64,000 nucleotides of DNA from Diphasiastrum complanatum (GCA_029204225.1 CM055111.1:12772697-12836696); one strand, 5' to 3'. Shown: positions 11,445-23,554, counted from the stretch's first letter. Notes: generated by a model not told the origin, from the letters alone. Numbers and translations: made by a program.

Positions 11445-11897
11445 AGTTATGGACTCGGCTCATTACATTTGCCATGTCCCTTTACATTTACTTTACTTTA
11501 TGCATAAGTAGGCCTTGAGCTCTTTTTTATTCATTATTGACACTTAGACTATATGGTTGGCCGTGGGCCTTATTATTCATTGTTTGGACATTTGGACATA
11601 TTACTGGAGAGTGGGGGCCTTCTTGGAGGGTGCACTATTATCTCTCCCAGTTGGGCCCTAACCACTAGAAGCTTCCTTTTAGGGCTTCCTCTAGGCTATA
11701 AGTAGGGAATCTACGTCATCTGCTACTCAACTAATGATATTGATCTCTCTCTTTAGTCTCCTTAATCTCTCTCTTTCCTGCTTTCTAGAATTAAGTCTTG
11801 CTTATGTGATGCTTTCATAGCTTAGCTAGGGTTAAGTCTTGCTTATGTGATGCTTTTATAGTTCAGCTCTAGATAAATTGTGGCTTCATTTGTAACT
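11445..11897 (+). repeat. Left LTR of the AGTTA element
   Basis: It matches 14407-14841 nearly base for base apart from a few short indels. The longest is an extra GCCATGTCCCTTT-like stretch near 11469 that the right copy lacks. TATAAGTAGGG near 11698 replaces the better TATA box of the right copy. It ends GTAACT just before the primer site. Confidence 0.9.
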
Positions 11898-11909
11898 TGG
11901 TATCAGAGC
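11898..11909 (+). other. Primer binding site of the AGTTA element
   Basis: TGGTATCAGAGC follows the LTR with no spacer, which fixes the LTR 3' end as TAACT and the orientation as plus. Confidence 0.9.
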
Positions 11910-11936
11910 ACTTTCTTGTACACCAATTGTTTTTTT

Positions 11937-12440
11937 TTAGTAGAGGCTGTCCATCGCCCTACTACTAACCCATCACTTTCATCGATTTTTTCATCAGATT
12001 TCTATCATTTTTTCAGATTTAGTAGAGGCTGTCTAACGCCCTACTAACCTATCACTTTCGTTGATTTTTTCATCAGATTTCTATTATTTTTTAAGATTTG
12101 GTAGAGGCTAGCCAGCGCCCTACTACCTTGTCACTTTCGTCGATTTTCTCTACCGATTTGCTGCCCATTTCATGGATTGACTAGAGGCTGTGCAGCGCCC
12201 TACTTCATCACCATTTTCAGTGGTTTTCTCCATTTTTTTTCAAGTTATGTGCGAATTTTGGTAGCTGCTGCCCAGCGCCCTACTACCTTGTCATCTTCGA
12301 TGGATTTCTCCACCGATGTGCTGTCCATTTTGCTGATTGTTTGGAGGCTGTCCAGCGCCCTACTTCATCACCATTTTGAGCAATTTTTTCATCATTTTGC
12401 AGAACATTTGTGGATCTTACTGGCTGCTGCCCAACATCCA
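11937..12440 (+). repeat. About seven degenerate 80-bp tandem repeats
   Basis: A block of the form AGAGGCTGTCCAGCGCCCTA begins at about 11942, 12024, 12103, 12183, 12262 (variant TAGCTGCTGCC), 12343 and 12421 (variant). Spacings are 78 to 82 bases. Each block is followed by ACTAC or ACTTC and then a T/C-rich stretch containing TCATC and TTCGA/TTTCAG-like words. The array sits directly behind the primer site, where packaging and dimerisation signals normally lie. Confidence 0.85.
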
Positions 12441-14399
12441 TTTTCAGCTGGGATCTTCATGTTTCTCTCTCCACTTGTTTTGCATATTATCACTATCGTT
12501 TGGAGGAGGATTGGTGCCCTACTGCTGCGCACCTACTACCCATTTTCCATCCTACTACTGCCCACCTACTGCTCATTTTCCAGTCCACCATCACCTACTT
12601 CCAGCACCCTACTTTACTTTTGGCTTGCTGTCCACAACTCAACCTATTTGTATTCTTTCCTAGCTCACCCCTCCTTGCATTGTCTCCACCTTCTTTCTAC
12701 TGATTTTCCAGCTTTGCTTGCTAGTTGCCTAACCCTCTCTTTTTGGCACTCACCTTCCTTACTTGGCTGTCCATTTTTCAGCCATATACTCCACTACTTG
12801 TTGCTTATTTCTCTCATTATTTGGCTGCTTTTGCAGGCCCCTCTTATCTCTATTTGGTGGCTGTCCGGTATCTCTCCAGTTTACTACCGTTTTCAACACG
12901 CTTTTGATTGCAATTGCGAGTTACTACTTACACTATTACTCATTTTTTTTTTCTTTAGCAGACTTTTTCATGTCTTTTCATTGGTGTACCTGTTGTGACG
13001 ACTTACGGCCTCTCCTTTAGTTCGTCCATTTGATTAGCGTCTTGCTTGGCTTGACTTTTTGCCTGTGGCTGATGTTTTATTATTTTCATTCCATTTTGTA
13101 GTTTGTGTTTTCCATTGCATTTTTCATTTTGTCTTTCGTTACTTGTTATTAGTTTCCGTTCCATTTGCGTTGCGATTCCATAATTCATTTTCATCGTCGA
13201 TTTCGTTTTTCACTTTTTTTTCGTTTTCTATGCTCCATTATATATAAAAAAAAAAAAACACCCAAATTATTTGGATCATTGGATTACATATTCTTTTTCG
13301 TTACTGTTAATTTTATTTTTTATAATGACTTTTGATTTTCAGTCTCTATCCCCTTTAGATTATCTTTTTGTTTTCAATAATGATATACCATCTGAACATA
13401 TGTTCGACAAATGGCTCATATGTCTTCAGTATTACTTTGATACGTCTCGTCCAACTTGTCCAGGTCCTAATAAGATTCTTGATGCAATTTTTCTCTTAAA
13501 GGGTTCTATTTGACTATGTCCATTCTCATCCGCCTATCTCTGAGTGGCATGACTTTCTACCTGTACTTCGCCTTCTTATATTTTTCGATAATAATTCTGT
13601 ATTTGTTCCTGTTTTACCATGCTAGTGCACATTTCTCCATTCCAGCTATCCTTTGTCAGGATGATCTCTTTATACTCCATATTTCCTAGAATATCGCTTG
13701 TGTTCATGCTATTAAAGTGTGCCTGTCATCCTGCTTATGTTCCTATTCCTTGGTGTTGGTCTTCTGATGCTGCTATCTTTCCTTGGGGCACCTGTATTAC
13801 TGAGTTTGCACATATGGGTGATGGTTACGTGTATGATGCAGCTATTCGGGATGAGTGTCCATCTCTTTTTTAGCTTCCTCATTGGCTTCCTGTTGCTGAT
13901 GCAGTTCTACCTTCTCAGGCTTTTTGGATACCTTGGTATGATGTCCCTAGATTTTGGGATGATCCTCTACTATCTTGTGCATTACATATACCTTGGCATT
14001 CCTGGTTGTTGCTTGATCTTCTTCTGGTTCCTTGGCATTCCCGGTTCTTCCATATTTCTTGGTTTTAGATGACGCAACCGATATGTTCCTTTCGTCACCA
14101 TGATGTTGATCATGAGCTGTTCCCTTTCTTACCAGCTGCCATTCACCAGGTTCGCCTTCACCATAGTCAATGCTACTGACACATTCGGTTTTTGGTCCAA
14201 TGTGCCTTCCTGTTGAGGAGGCCACATGGGAGCTTATTGATGTCATTTATCATACACCATCACTTGCGGATCAGGCTCGTGCTCTTGCTACACTTGTTGA
14301 TTCCTCTACATCATATGTTGTTCTAGTTGTTGATGCACCTGAGCTTGCTGCTATTTGATCCAATTTCTTTTCGGCAGTTGGGTCTTCTTTTTTTTGTGT
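12441..14399 (+). other. Interior of the AGTTA element, no recognised protein
   Basis: The DNA is pyrimidine-rich up to about 13260. The long frame at 12177-12998 translates to low-complexity hydrophobic residues and does not look like a protein. Short frames such as 13271-13513 (DIPSEHMFDKWLICLQYYFD) and 14170-14358 (VEEATWELIDVIYHT, ending shortly before the polypurine tract) have a more protein-like composition but match nothing I know. They could be relics of a captured or replaced coding region. Confidence 0.5.
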
Positions 14400-14406
14400 C
14401 AGGGAG

Positions 14407-14841
14407 AGTTATGGACTCGGCTCATTACATTTTACATTCACTTTACTTTATGCATAAGCATGCCTTGCCTTTTTTATTCATTATTGAAACTTAGACTATA
14501 TGGTTGGCCTTGGGCCTTATTATTCATTATTTGGACATTTGGACACAACACTGGAGAATGGGGGCCTTCTTGGAGGGCGCACTATTATCCCTCCCAGTTG
14601 GGCCCTAACCACTGGAAGCTTTCTTTTAGGGCTTCCTCTAGGCTATAAATAGGGAATTTGTGTCATTTGTTACTCAGCTGATGATATTGATCTCTCTTTA
14701 GTCTCCTTAATCTCTCTCTTTCCAGCTTTCTAGGGTTAAGTCTTGCTTATGTGATGCTTTCATAGCTTAGCTAGGGTTAAGTCTTGCTTATGTGATGCTT
14801 TCAAGCTTAGCTCTAGATCAATTGTGGCTTCCTTCGTAACT
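14407..14841 (+). repeat. Right LTR of the AGTTA element
   Basis: The left edge AGTTATGG is set by the CAGGGAG polypurine tract and the right edge ...GTAACT by the TCACC target duplication. Promoter-like features are TATAAATAG near 14643 and a T/C-rich stretch, TTGATCTCTCTTTAGTC, downstream. Confidence 0.9.
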
Positions 14842-14846
14842 TCACC

Positions 14847-15556
<710 letters not shown>

Positions 15557-15587
15557 CACTCCCGCTTCAACTAGTTTTAGCATAGAC

Positions 15588-16364
15588 TTAGATTAGAACT
15601 CCAAGTGATGTTCTATGCTTCATAAATAAGTCCTTCCCAAGTTCTTTGGTGAAGATATCAGCCACACACTCCCTTGATGAGACATGTTGAAGCTGCACCT
15701 CCTTTGCCATGACTTGTTCCCTCACAAAATGACATGCCACTTTGATATGTTTGCTCCTTGCATGAAAGATAGGATTACTTGTCAAGCTTTGAGCTGAAAG
15801 ATTATCACAAAAGATGATTGGACACTTCTGAAAATCCATCAAGTTGAAATCCATTGTCATCCTTTTGTTTGACATCCATGAGATAGCTCCATCACCTATA
15901 AAAAAAAACATGTGCACTCATGGATTTCCTATCCATATGATCTCCTGCAAAATCCGAATCTGAAAATCCAAATAAGTTAGGAGATGATCCTTTATAAACA
16001 ATGTCATAGGCTCAAGAACCCGAGACGTATCTTAATACTCTCTTGCCTAGCTTCCAATGCTCCTCACTTGGATCATGCATGAATTGGCTTAATCTACCAA
16101 CACGATAACTAGGAATAGGTCTATATGAGTGATCCAACTAGCTTCCTATAGAGAGTAGTAATATAATAAGAGTAGAATTAGTGTACTTCTCTTGACAAAT
16201 AAAAGTAGTTTAAGAAGTTCTAAATATTTCTATTCCTAAGATGTAGTGCAAATGACCAAGATCATGCACATCAAACTCTTCCTTGAGTACAATCTTGATG
16301 TCATCTACATCTTGAGTGTTACCTCCACTCAAAATAATATCATCCACATAGATTAGAAGGTGTC
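15588..16364 (-). pseudogene. Copia RT palm to RNase H fragment
   Basis: On the minus strand it begins with the catalytic LLIYVDDIILSGGN (near 16355-16310) and continues through HDLGHLHYILGIEI-like residues and the RNase H region (FSDSDFAGD, GAISWMSNKR). It ends with the RNase H C-terminus in an open segment of 109 residues (CDNLSAQSLTSNPIFHARSKH, ADIFTKEL). Stops and frame changes occur near 16170-16230 and 16010. Everything upstream of the RT palm is missing, with the break at about 16365. The final catalytic block is mutated compared with the usual ESEYVA. Confidence 0.85.
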
Positions 16365-16465
16365 ACATCTAAAATAGAGGGACGAGATTCATTTTGAGCA
16401 ATACATATTTTTAACAAAATAATAATAATAAAAAACTAATGAAACAAAATTATATCTACAATATA

Positions 16466-16624
16466 CATTTTAGCAAGAGCATTACTAACTACAACTAATG
16501 TCTCCCCAATTGAAACACTATCTACCAAAAGTTTATAATCTTGGACTAAGACATTTGCAAGATCCTTGGTATCATCAACCTTCCCACTAGCAAGAGGTTG
16601 TAGCTCTTTCAATAGAGGAACAAC
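16466..16624 (-). other. Open exon-like segment of unknown origin
   Basis: The minus strand gives 53 consecutive sense codons with normal amino-acid composition, including VPLLKELQPLASGKVDDTKD and SVSIGETLVVVSNALAKM. Immediately after lies GTATAT, a possible splice donor (AT|GTATAT). I do not recognise the family. It lies just upstream of a truncated Copia RT but does not resemble Copia proteins. It could be an orphan host exon or chance. Confidence 0.35.
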
Positions 16625-16758
16625 AAATAAACGACAAAGTTATATGATGGCCCTTATGTTTTCTCAGAAAGCAACTCCTCTCTCAATATTGAAACATATT
16701 CAAGGTTTAAATTAATAAAACTTTACCATCAACATTGGGCATGACTTGACATGTGAAT

Positions 16759-16842
16759 GAATTGATGGTTAGTTATCATATAGGTGGTAGTGCTTATAAT
16801 GAATTGAAGGTTAGTTATCATATAGGTGGTAGTGCTTATAAT
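16759..16842. repeat. 42-bp tandem duplication
   Basis: Two adjacent 42-base units (GAATTGATGGTTAGTTATCA...) differ at one visible base. No coding content. Confidence 0.9.
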
Positions 16843-18155
16843 GACTTTGGAGGTAATATAACCATGACATTTTTTTTGAAGGATATTGCATGATTAGATT
16901 GAATTTGGAGGCTATATATTGTGCATGGACATATGATTTGGAGGCTAGGTAGTGATTCCAATGTTACTGAGTGGATGACTTTCAATTTAGAGTCCATGTA
17001 TTGGAGAGAAGATCTGATGTTAAAGAGTGAATAGGTAGATGGAGATCATTTGATTCCGATAAAGAGTAATTTTTACAAAATCTGATTGTGAAAGGACTAT
17101 AATGAATATTTTGTGATTCTTTTGGCCTTTGATTTAAACTATCAAACATTAATTATGATTGTTTGAGACTTCTGCACCGATTCAATGAACTTTACTAGTG
17201 GGGCATCCTCCCAAATTTAGATTTTTGCATGTTTTGAGTCTATGCTGCATGTATTAATCTAATTAAAGGCTTCACTAATCGCAAATGAGAGTTTAGAGAT
17301 TGTTGTTCATGAATCTTTGAGGGTGTGCGAAGTGTAGTAGTAACTCATGAAGCGCCTCTTGAAGAAATGCATTATGCTACAAGAATTTTCAGCCTTTGTT
17401 GCTCACACATGTGGACAATACATGGTGATGTGGCAGGCCTCTTGCCGACCTTACCTCCCTTTTTATTGTGCTATACAATGACCAATTTGGTGCTTTTCAA
17501 TTAAAAATTTACAAAATTTTCAAGGATGTTCTAATTGCATGTCGAAAAATGAGCATTAGATGGTATTTCTTACTTGAATGATCAAGTTTTGGATTACTTT
17601 GAATGTTTGAAATTTGCATAAGTGACTTACAATAGTTTGAGCAATCTTATTTCATACTTGGATGCTTTTTCGTAGCATAACAGTGATAGTTGCAAGTTAT
17701 GAATTGGAATGACTGAATTACCTAAGAATTTCGTAATATGGCAATTACACGTAGTTTGGATGTAATTTTTTACTTTAGTCGTACTTTTGTAATTGTTGAC
17801 TTTCAAGCACTGATTATACATTGTTAACCTTATAATTTTGTAACTTTGAATAAAGTTGAAATAATGTCCAACTTTTTACTCATGATATGGACAAAATTAG
17901 AGTCACCTAACTTGGCAATGACTACTTGTTGCGACATGGATAACAACTGAGAGTATGTGTAGACACCTGTAGTTCCCACAATAATGTCCGTGTTTTAACA
18001 CGGTTGTTGTTGTGGATGGATGCAGGTGAGCATATTCTCATCAACTCGGAGCTTTTGCTGGTTGTTAGATTTTGTCAATATGATATGTTTGAATGTGATG
18101 ACTCTAAACAAATTTGATTTACTTTAATATTCATATGTTTGGTATTGTAGTGATG
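16843..18155. other. AT-rich DNA, nothing recognised
   Basis: No reading frame with protein motifs and no LTR edges were recognised. The 64-codon minus frame at 17627-17821 is probably chance. Confidence 0.4.
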
Positions 18156-18980
18156 CAAAAGATTTGTTAGACGTTGTTCATTCAGATATATGTGGTCCAA
18201 TGAAAACTCCATTATTGCTAGATGCAAAGTATTTTATTACCTTTATTGACAAATATTCAAGAAGAACAACTGTTTATTAAGCAAAAATCGGAAGCTTTCA
18301 ACAAGTTTCGACAATTCAAAGAGCATGCAGAAAATCAAACTGGTAAAAGAATTAAAACATTGAGGTCTGACAACGGGGAGAATATATCTCTACCGAATTC
18401 AAGGAGTATTTCCTTAGCAACGACATTGAGCAAGAATACATTATCTCCTATTCGCCTCAGTCGAATGGTCTTGTTGAGAGAATGAATAGAACCTTAGTCG
18501 AATTGGCAAAGTGCATGTTATCACATGCAACACTTCCGAAGTCCTTATAGGCTGAAGCAGGTCAACAGAATAGATGTTCTACTAAAGGCCTCTAAGAAAA
18601 AACACCATACAAAGTTTGGACAGGTCCTAAACCTTCTTTATCAAACTTACGAGTTTTTGGATGTATCGCTTATGCGCAGATTCCACATGATCTTAGGAAA
18701 AAGCTCAACTTCCAGAGTATCAAGTCTATTTTTATGAGCTATACTACTTCAGATAAAGCTTATAAGTTGTATGATCCTATCGAGTCGAAGATATTCACTA
18801 GTCGGGATGTCATCTTCAACGAAGATCAGTTTATTGACCTCAAAGGTAAAGGAAAAGCTCATACAGTCGAACTTCTGGACTCTTCTGGAACATCAAACTT
18901 TCAAGTTCCAAATTCGATTATTCCTATTGAAGATCTAAACTTGTCCCAGCTTTGCAGTTTTATGCATGTTTCTACATAGT
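18156..18980 (+). pseudogene. Copia integrase relic, frameshifted
   Basis: It opens with LLDVVHSDICGPMKTP (first catalytic Asp of the integrase core) and FITFIDKYSRRTTVY. It continues with RSDNG- and GEY-like residues near 18365-18390, SPQSNGLVERMNRTLVELAKCML near 18455-18520 (third catalytic Glu), and the C-terminal block LRVFGCIAYAQIPHDLRKKL near 18650-18705. It ends with FTSRDVIFNEDQF in the open segment 18734-18979. Stops at about 18279, 18549 and others, plus several frame changes, make it non-functional. No gag or RT from this element is visible nearby. Confidence 0.85.
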
Positions 18981-18984
18981 CTGT

Positions 18985-19660
18985 AGAAGTACACGAAAAT
19001 CGCTCACAAGTGGATTGCACAAATAGAACATAGTGTCTTTTGTATTTTCTTTTCTTAGAGTGAGTCAACAGTGCATCCCGACATAGCGACATGATGCTCC
19101 TCTCACAATTCTGTATATTTTTCTACATATATTCTATTGATTTTTGGTCTATTCTTATTTCCCACCAGATGGGATTAAAAGATACTTCAATTAATCATTA
19201 CAAGAGAGAATTACGCTAAACTATCAGTTAACTACGTGTCTCTTCTTGTAACGTTCCTTATGGTTGAGCGTGACAGTTTGAAGCCTCACGACCGACAAGC
19301 TAAGATCCGATAATTCGAATCGCTCGATGGTCTATAGCTGGTTTCAGCTCATGTAGGTATTTGATAGTTGGGTGTCGATGGTTCCCGAACTATCGGCTAT
19401 TCAGGGAACGTGTCGGGAAAGGTTGGTTTGAGTTCACCATCTCCATAGGCCGTGATTATCAAGTGTTTTGCAACTCGGAGCTGACTCGTGGAAGCCAAAA
19501 ATCTTAAAAGGACATGTCGGTTGCGAAAGTAGACCTAGCGGTGAGGCAACAAGTTTAAGCCATGTGAGTGTGCCACCCCACCTAGGAACCCGTTCTTGAC
19601 GTCAAGGACAGCTTGGGTGAGGTATCATGTGAACAAGCCCGAGAGTTGTAAAATAGGACC
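18985..19660. repeat. Copia LTR remnant related to the 45.6-46.2 kb repeat
   Basis: Blocks around 19025-19095 (a TTGTATTTTC...GTGAGTCAACAGTG region) and 19195-19290 (AATCATTACAAGAGAGAATT, then GTTGAGCGTGACAGTTTGAA) resemble 45785-45850 and 45965-46065 in the same orientation. This identifies old LTR DNA. Edges are not resolved. Confidence 0.5.
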
Positions 19661-19673
19661 ATGTCATATATTA

Positions 19674-19922
19674 TTAACTCATGTTGCCACCCAAAGCTAG
19701 TCTGAGCTTTGAAACCACCTTTAGTCCTATACTTAGTGTTCCTTTAGTGGGTGACATTCCGGCACAAGTCCTGCTGTTGCAGCTCAATCTATAGCAGTAC
19801 TGATCAACAACTAGGCCATCAATGCTGAGTAGAATGCAGTAGCTGCCAAACCCATATGTCTGATTTGCCAAATTCTTGCTCATTTTATCATCTGCCAAAG
19901 CAGCTACCAGCAACAGCAACAT
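19674..19922 (-). CDS. Possible small secreted-type peptide, doubtful
   Basis: An 82-codon minus-strand frame begins MLLLLVAALADDKMSKN, which resembles a short hydrophobic signal sequence, and contains four Cys in its middle (one early at SYC, then DQYCYRLSCNSRTCAG). The start lies in a CTG-repeat-like stretch (19905-19950), which by itself would give Leu/Ala codons, so the signal-like start may be an artefact. No homolog is known to me. Confidence 0.15.
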   Translation of the reverse strand: MLLLLVAALADDKMSKNLANQTYGFGSYCILLSIDGLVVDQYCYRLSCNSRTCAGMSPTKGTLSIGLKVVSKLRLALGGNMS

Positions 19923-20407
19923 CAGCAGCAGCTAGCAAGCAAGCAAGCTCCTCATTTTGTCCAAAGTTTGGATGATCAAGAATTGAGAGTGAAGCAGCCA
20001 TAGATAGCTCTAGAAATCATAGAAGCACGGGTGCAGAGACAGAAGTCTGCTTGGCAATGCAGTGTTGGGAAGTTGCAGAGTGTTCACGGGCGTGTATTAC
20101 TCAATGTCACTCTCTGGCCTTGCAAGTAGTCAGTGACAAGTTTGACAGAGCATAGTGTAGTACAAGAGGCAAAGGGAATCGTCTTACTGAGCTGCTCCTA
20201 AGCATATTTCCTTCATAAAGATGATATGTTTATTGAGATTCTAGGACCGAAAGGATGGCATATAAGGATGTCTATTGGGAGGATTTTGTCTCAGGAAAGA
20301 TAGTGTAAAATGGCAGGAGGGTTGTCTGGGGAGAAGTTGTAATCTGCCCACATCTCTCTTGTACTGGATGCATTGGCAAAATATCTATAGATCATGGAGG
20401 TTTTGCG

Positions 20408-20437
20408 ATATAGTATACTATATCTAGTATACTATAT
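20408..20437. repeat. Palindromic TAGTATACTA pair upstream of the PAP gene
   Basis: ATATAGTATACTATAT and a second TAGTATACTATAT follow each other within about 30 bases, each self-complementary. They lie roughly 290 bases upstream of the inferred PAP start and could be an AT microsatellite or a promoter element. Confidence 0.6.
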
Positions 20438-20712
20438 GGAAAGGACATGAAGATAGAACTGGCGAGGTGTTCTTGTCAAACGGAAAAATGACTATTTCTC
20501 ATGCAATTGGATAGGTTTGGCCGCAAAATATCTGATGGATGCCTTGCAATGCCTTTGTGACCCACAAAACCAAGGAGCCCCAGCTTAATGTGTAGATTAG
20601 AAAACCACAATGCATGGCATTGGGTAATGGAAAGATGCATTCGGCGATCATCACTTCTTCGGCGATGATCAAAATCCCAATGCAATTCAATGATTTGCCC
20701 ACGCTTAGCCTA

Positions 20713-21080
20713 ATGGATAACCAAAGAGGTAGAGTGGGTAGTGCTGGAAGTCTTTTCAAGACACAAGCACTCTTGGTTATGTTTCTGCTATGCAATCTTC
20801 TAAGAAATGGCTTATCATCCACTGTCACTTCTCAAACTTTCCCAAAGAGCAGCCGATTTGATGAAGCTGATTGGAAAGGGGAGATTTCAAAGCACCCTTT
20901 CGGAAGCATAACCAGGAGGAAGCTATTAAGCTGTCACGACGAGAATCCCCTCATAGATATGAGTGTGGATCCTCTACGATCAATGGCAAATGTTCAAGAA
21001 GTCACTGTGACCATTAGTGGAATATTGAACCCATCTGAAAATGATTGGATCGCTGTCTTGTCCCCTTCATCAATGAAGTA

Positions 21081-21140
<60 letters not shown>

Positions 21141-22623
21141 GCAGCCTCCTAGTAAAAGTTGACTATCAGTAAACTGAAAGCAGTAATACAGGAGGAAGAA
21201 TTGAGATACCGTTTGTATGATTTCAGTACCTGCAATGTGAAGTACAAATAGGGATTTTTCCCATTGTCATTAGCTCTTCACATATAAAGCAATGACACAA
21301 GATTTGAGTTGACTGTTGTTCTCATGTAAATGCCGATTGACCTGATTTGTTGGTTTGCTCCTTGTCCCAGTCCCATCATAGATCTGTAGCCTGTTCAGAC
21401 CTCGTACCTCGTAGCGCATGCTCATTCTTTTGTGATCTCAGTGTTGCCGAGATAGTGAGTAGAGCTTAAGTTTTTGGTAACTGGGTTCAGTAAATGTACC
21501 CGGTCCTAGCTTGTGACAGCAATTTGTTTTTTTTTTTTGATTTTTTCATAGAGCAACCAGATAATACTAGGGTTTTCAAGGCAATCATGAATGTCCAATT
21601 TGTCTGTCTTAAATTGCTCTTTCGAAAATCTTTCTTGGGTTTTTGATATTTCTATGCAAGTCACTGCCATCTGCAAATTTCATATTAGAGTCCATTGATC
21701 TAGCCACAAACTGGATAAAATAGAGAGTCAGTTTACTAGTTTCAAATTTTTTGATCTGTGGTTTGTTCCTACTCGACGTCTGAATATTCCCACTTTGGAA
21801 ACTCCAGCTTCAAAGAACATACGAAGGTGTTCAGCATGAATTTAACTACCAAGTTCACAAACTATGGTTCACGCTGGAATATATATAATCATGCGACAGA
21901 TAGTTTTCATTCTTCGAAAGTCTTTTTTAACCTGCTTGAATACCTTGACAGCTATACATTGTGTCCTGGAGCTGCACGCTTGTATGCAGAAACTGGTGAT
22001 TTGGCTGCACTTCCTCTTCTATGTCACTACCCAGTGAAGGTATTTTGGCATTTCTTGATTGACAGCAAAAGGTATTGAAACTTCAACTTGATACTCAAAA
22101 CATCCGTGAGTATGATTGTTTTGTTATATACATAGAAATCAAGAACTATTTTTTAGCTGCATTATAATAATGCCATTGTGCTTCATATGGCTATTGTTGG
22201 AGCCGCTATCCACTGAATTTACCACCTATGATGTGCTGGCATTTCACCCTAGTGCATGTGGCTTGGTTATGCTCATGCACAAAAGCCAAATCACAAATGC
22301 ATTATTTCTGAATTTTTTTTTTGGTGATGAAACTTTTTGTTGTCACTGTTTTACGTTTCCAGTATCTGAAGGCTGATCGAGCATACATACCTTGTCAAAA
22401 AAGCAGATGCCAAGAATTTTTTGGAGAACATTGTTTGCTTACTACATGCAATGGTTCTGTTACGTTTCGTCTGGTGAATATAAGACCAGACACTGTGTTT
22501 GTTTTCTTCATGGGAGGTCTCAATATACCTTGTGTATTGGCAAGATCAGACCCGTTTCAATTCGAAAACCCAAATGCACCACTATATGGCTATCTATCTA
22601 GCATCGACTCTTCATCAACTTCT
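20713..22623 (+). CDS. Purple acid phosphatase (large plant PAP, PAP1/PAP27-like), exons 1-3 only
   Basis: This is a metallophosphatase-family secreted glycoprotein whose plant relatives hydrolyse phosphate esters; several members are annotated as probably inactive. Three exons fit with consistent phases: 20713-21077 (ends AA|GTAACC), 21952-22039 (after TTGACAG, ends AAG|GTATTT) and 22363-22623 (after TTTCCAG, ends TCT|GTAAGT). The start at 20713 is preferred to 20614 because it leaves a basic N-terminus (MDNQRGR) and the hydrophobic signal segment TQALLVMFLLCNLL. Homology appears in NPSENDWIAVLSPSS, then LYAETGDLAALPLLCHYPVK, then CNGSVTFRLVNIRPDTVFVF and PLYGYLSSIDSSSTS, the N-terminal fibronectin-like region of the family. 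About 238 codons are open with no stop. The metallophosphatase core does not follow on this strand. Intron 1 (874 bp) begins with a CT array. Confidence 0.82.
21083..21135. repeat. (CT)n microsatellite at the start of PAP intron 1
   Basis: An uninterrupted CT run of about 26 units starts five bases after the splice donor of PAP exon 1. Plant GA/CT tracts near 5' introns can bind GAGA-type (BBR/BPC) factors; a role here is only a possibility. Confidence 0.95.
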
Positions 22624-23545
22624 GTAAGTATGCATGCACTTTGTCCAATTAACTTTAGCCTGCTGTTGGTAGCTATTTCCATAAGCACTTACAGCATAGT
22701 TCCGTCTTGTTCTTACTGCATCTGCAGAAGGCTTTTGTGCTTAGTTTGCTAGAATTACGGTTTTCTGGAAAAACAGATGGCTCTATTAAAAATTTGTAGC
22801 TGAGCTCCAATTATAATTGCTTGGTGCAATTTTTATCTTCAAGGAATTTGGCAACATGTAAACAAATGTTGGGTATCCGTATAATCCTCGGAAGACACTT
22901 TTAGAGAGGAGTTTTTGCAGTGTGGGTACAAAATTACTTTTTTCTATACAGCCATCATTCATGAAGTGTATGAGTCTGTTTCTAAAATTGATTTTTTGAC
23001 AAGTACAGTTGATATGTTTGAGTGTCAATGAAGACTCTTGTCTCTTTCTGAAGGTAAAAGGAAACCACTTTAACAATAGGAGAAATACTATAACCAAATG
23101 CTGATGTAGGCATTGTCTGTGAGAATTGCTGCTTAATGCTGCATGGTCTGCGGGAGATGTTCCACTGTCTACTGCAAGGAAGACATGTAAAGAAGTCTCT
23201 GTAGTACCAAACACGACCTGAGCAACTGTTCTTCTCTGTCTGAACTGGCAGCACCATGTGTAGACATGACACCATGTGTAGCAGCATGTGTAGATACGAC
23301 ATCATGCCAGAAATAGATATGTATGAAGCAAGTGGCGAAAACAACTGAGCGATAAACCTATGACTTTGCTATCCATTGCATCTCTGAGCTGAATAATGCA
23401 TCTTGGTTTCCAAGGGTGGCTTGAACCTGAGACCAAAGAAACTTTGGATGCCAAGCAAAACCCAGCTGGGTCAGGCCTGTTGGATCAAGCTGAATAATGG
23501 CTGAATAAGCGTGAAAACATAAGCGGAAGGTTTCTCAACCGGTGA
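22624..23545. other. PAP intron 3 or downstream DNA, no further exon found
   Basis: I looked for the next expected PAP exon (a TWVSGD-type block) and saw none. The minus frames at 22786-23344 look like chance. Simple CACCATGTGTAG repeats occur near 23252-23300. Confidence 0.4.
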
Positions 23546-23554
23546 TGACATATA

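Larger units (their letters stand above)
11445..14841 (+). mobile_element. Complete non-autonomous LTR retrotransposon with AGTTA...TAACT termini
   Basis: Two closely similar LTRs bound the element: 11445-11897 (453 bp) and 14407-14841 (435 bp). A tRNA-Met primer site TGGTATCAGAGC lies immediately inside the left LTR (11898-11909). A purine tract CAGGGAG (14400-14406) lies immediately before the right LTR. The 5-bp target duplication TCACC is identical on both sides (11440-11444 and 14842-14846). Instead of the usual TG...CA, the LTRs start AGTTA and end TAACT. A TATA box (CTATAAATAG, about 14643) lies in the right LTR. The 2.5-kb interior holds no gag, protease, integrase or RT, so mobility would depend on proteins from another element, as with LARD/TRIM-type elements. 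An exact TSD with similar LTRs suggests comparatively recent insertion. Confidence 0.88.

Noticed and set aside
12177-12998. 273-codon open frame in the AGTTA element
   Set aside because: The translation is low-complexity Leu/Phe/Ser/Pro from T/C-rich repeats, with overlapping open frames in other registers. It looks like composition, not a protein.
20614-20712. Upstream ATG for the PAP gene
   Set aside because: It would add 33 residues before the signal segment. The ATG at 20713 gives a normal signal peptide start, although the upstream one cannot be fully excluded.
22786-23344. Minus-strand frames of 142 and 120 codons downstream of PAP exon 3
   Set aside because: They overlap each other in different registers, have no motif, and contain no PAP continuation.
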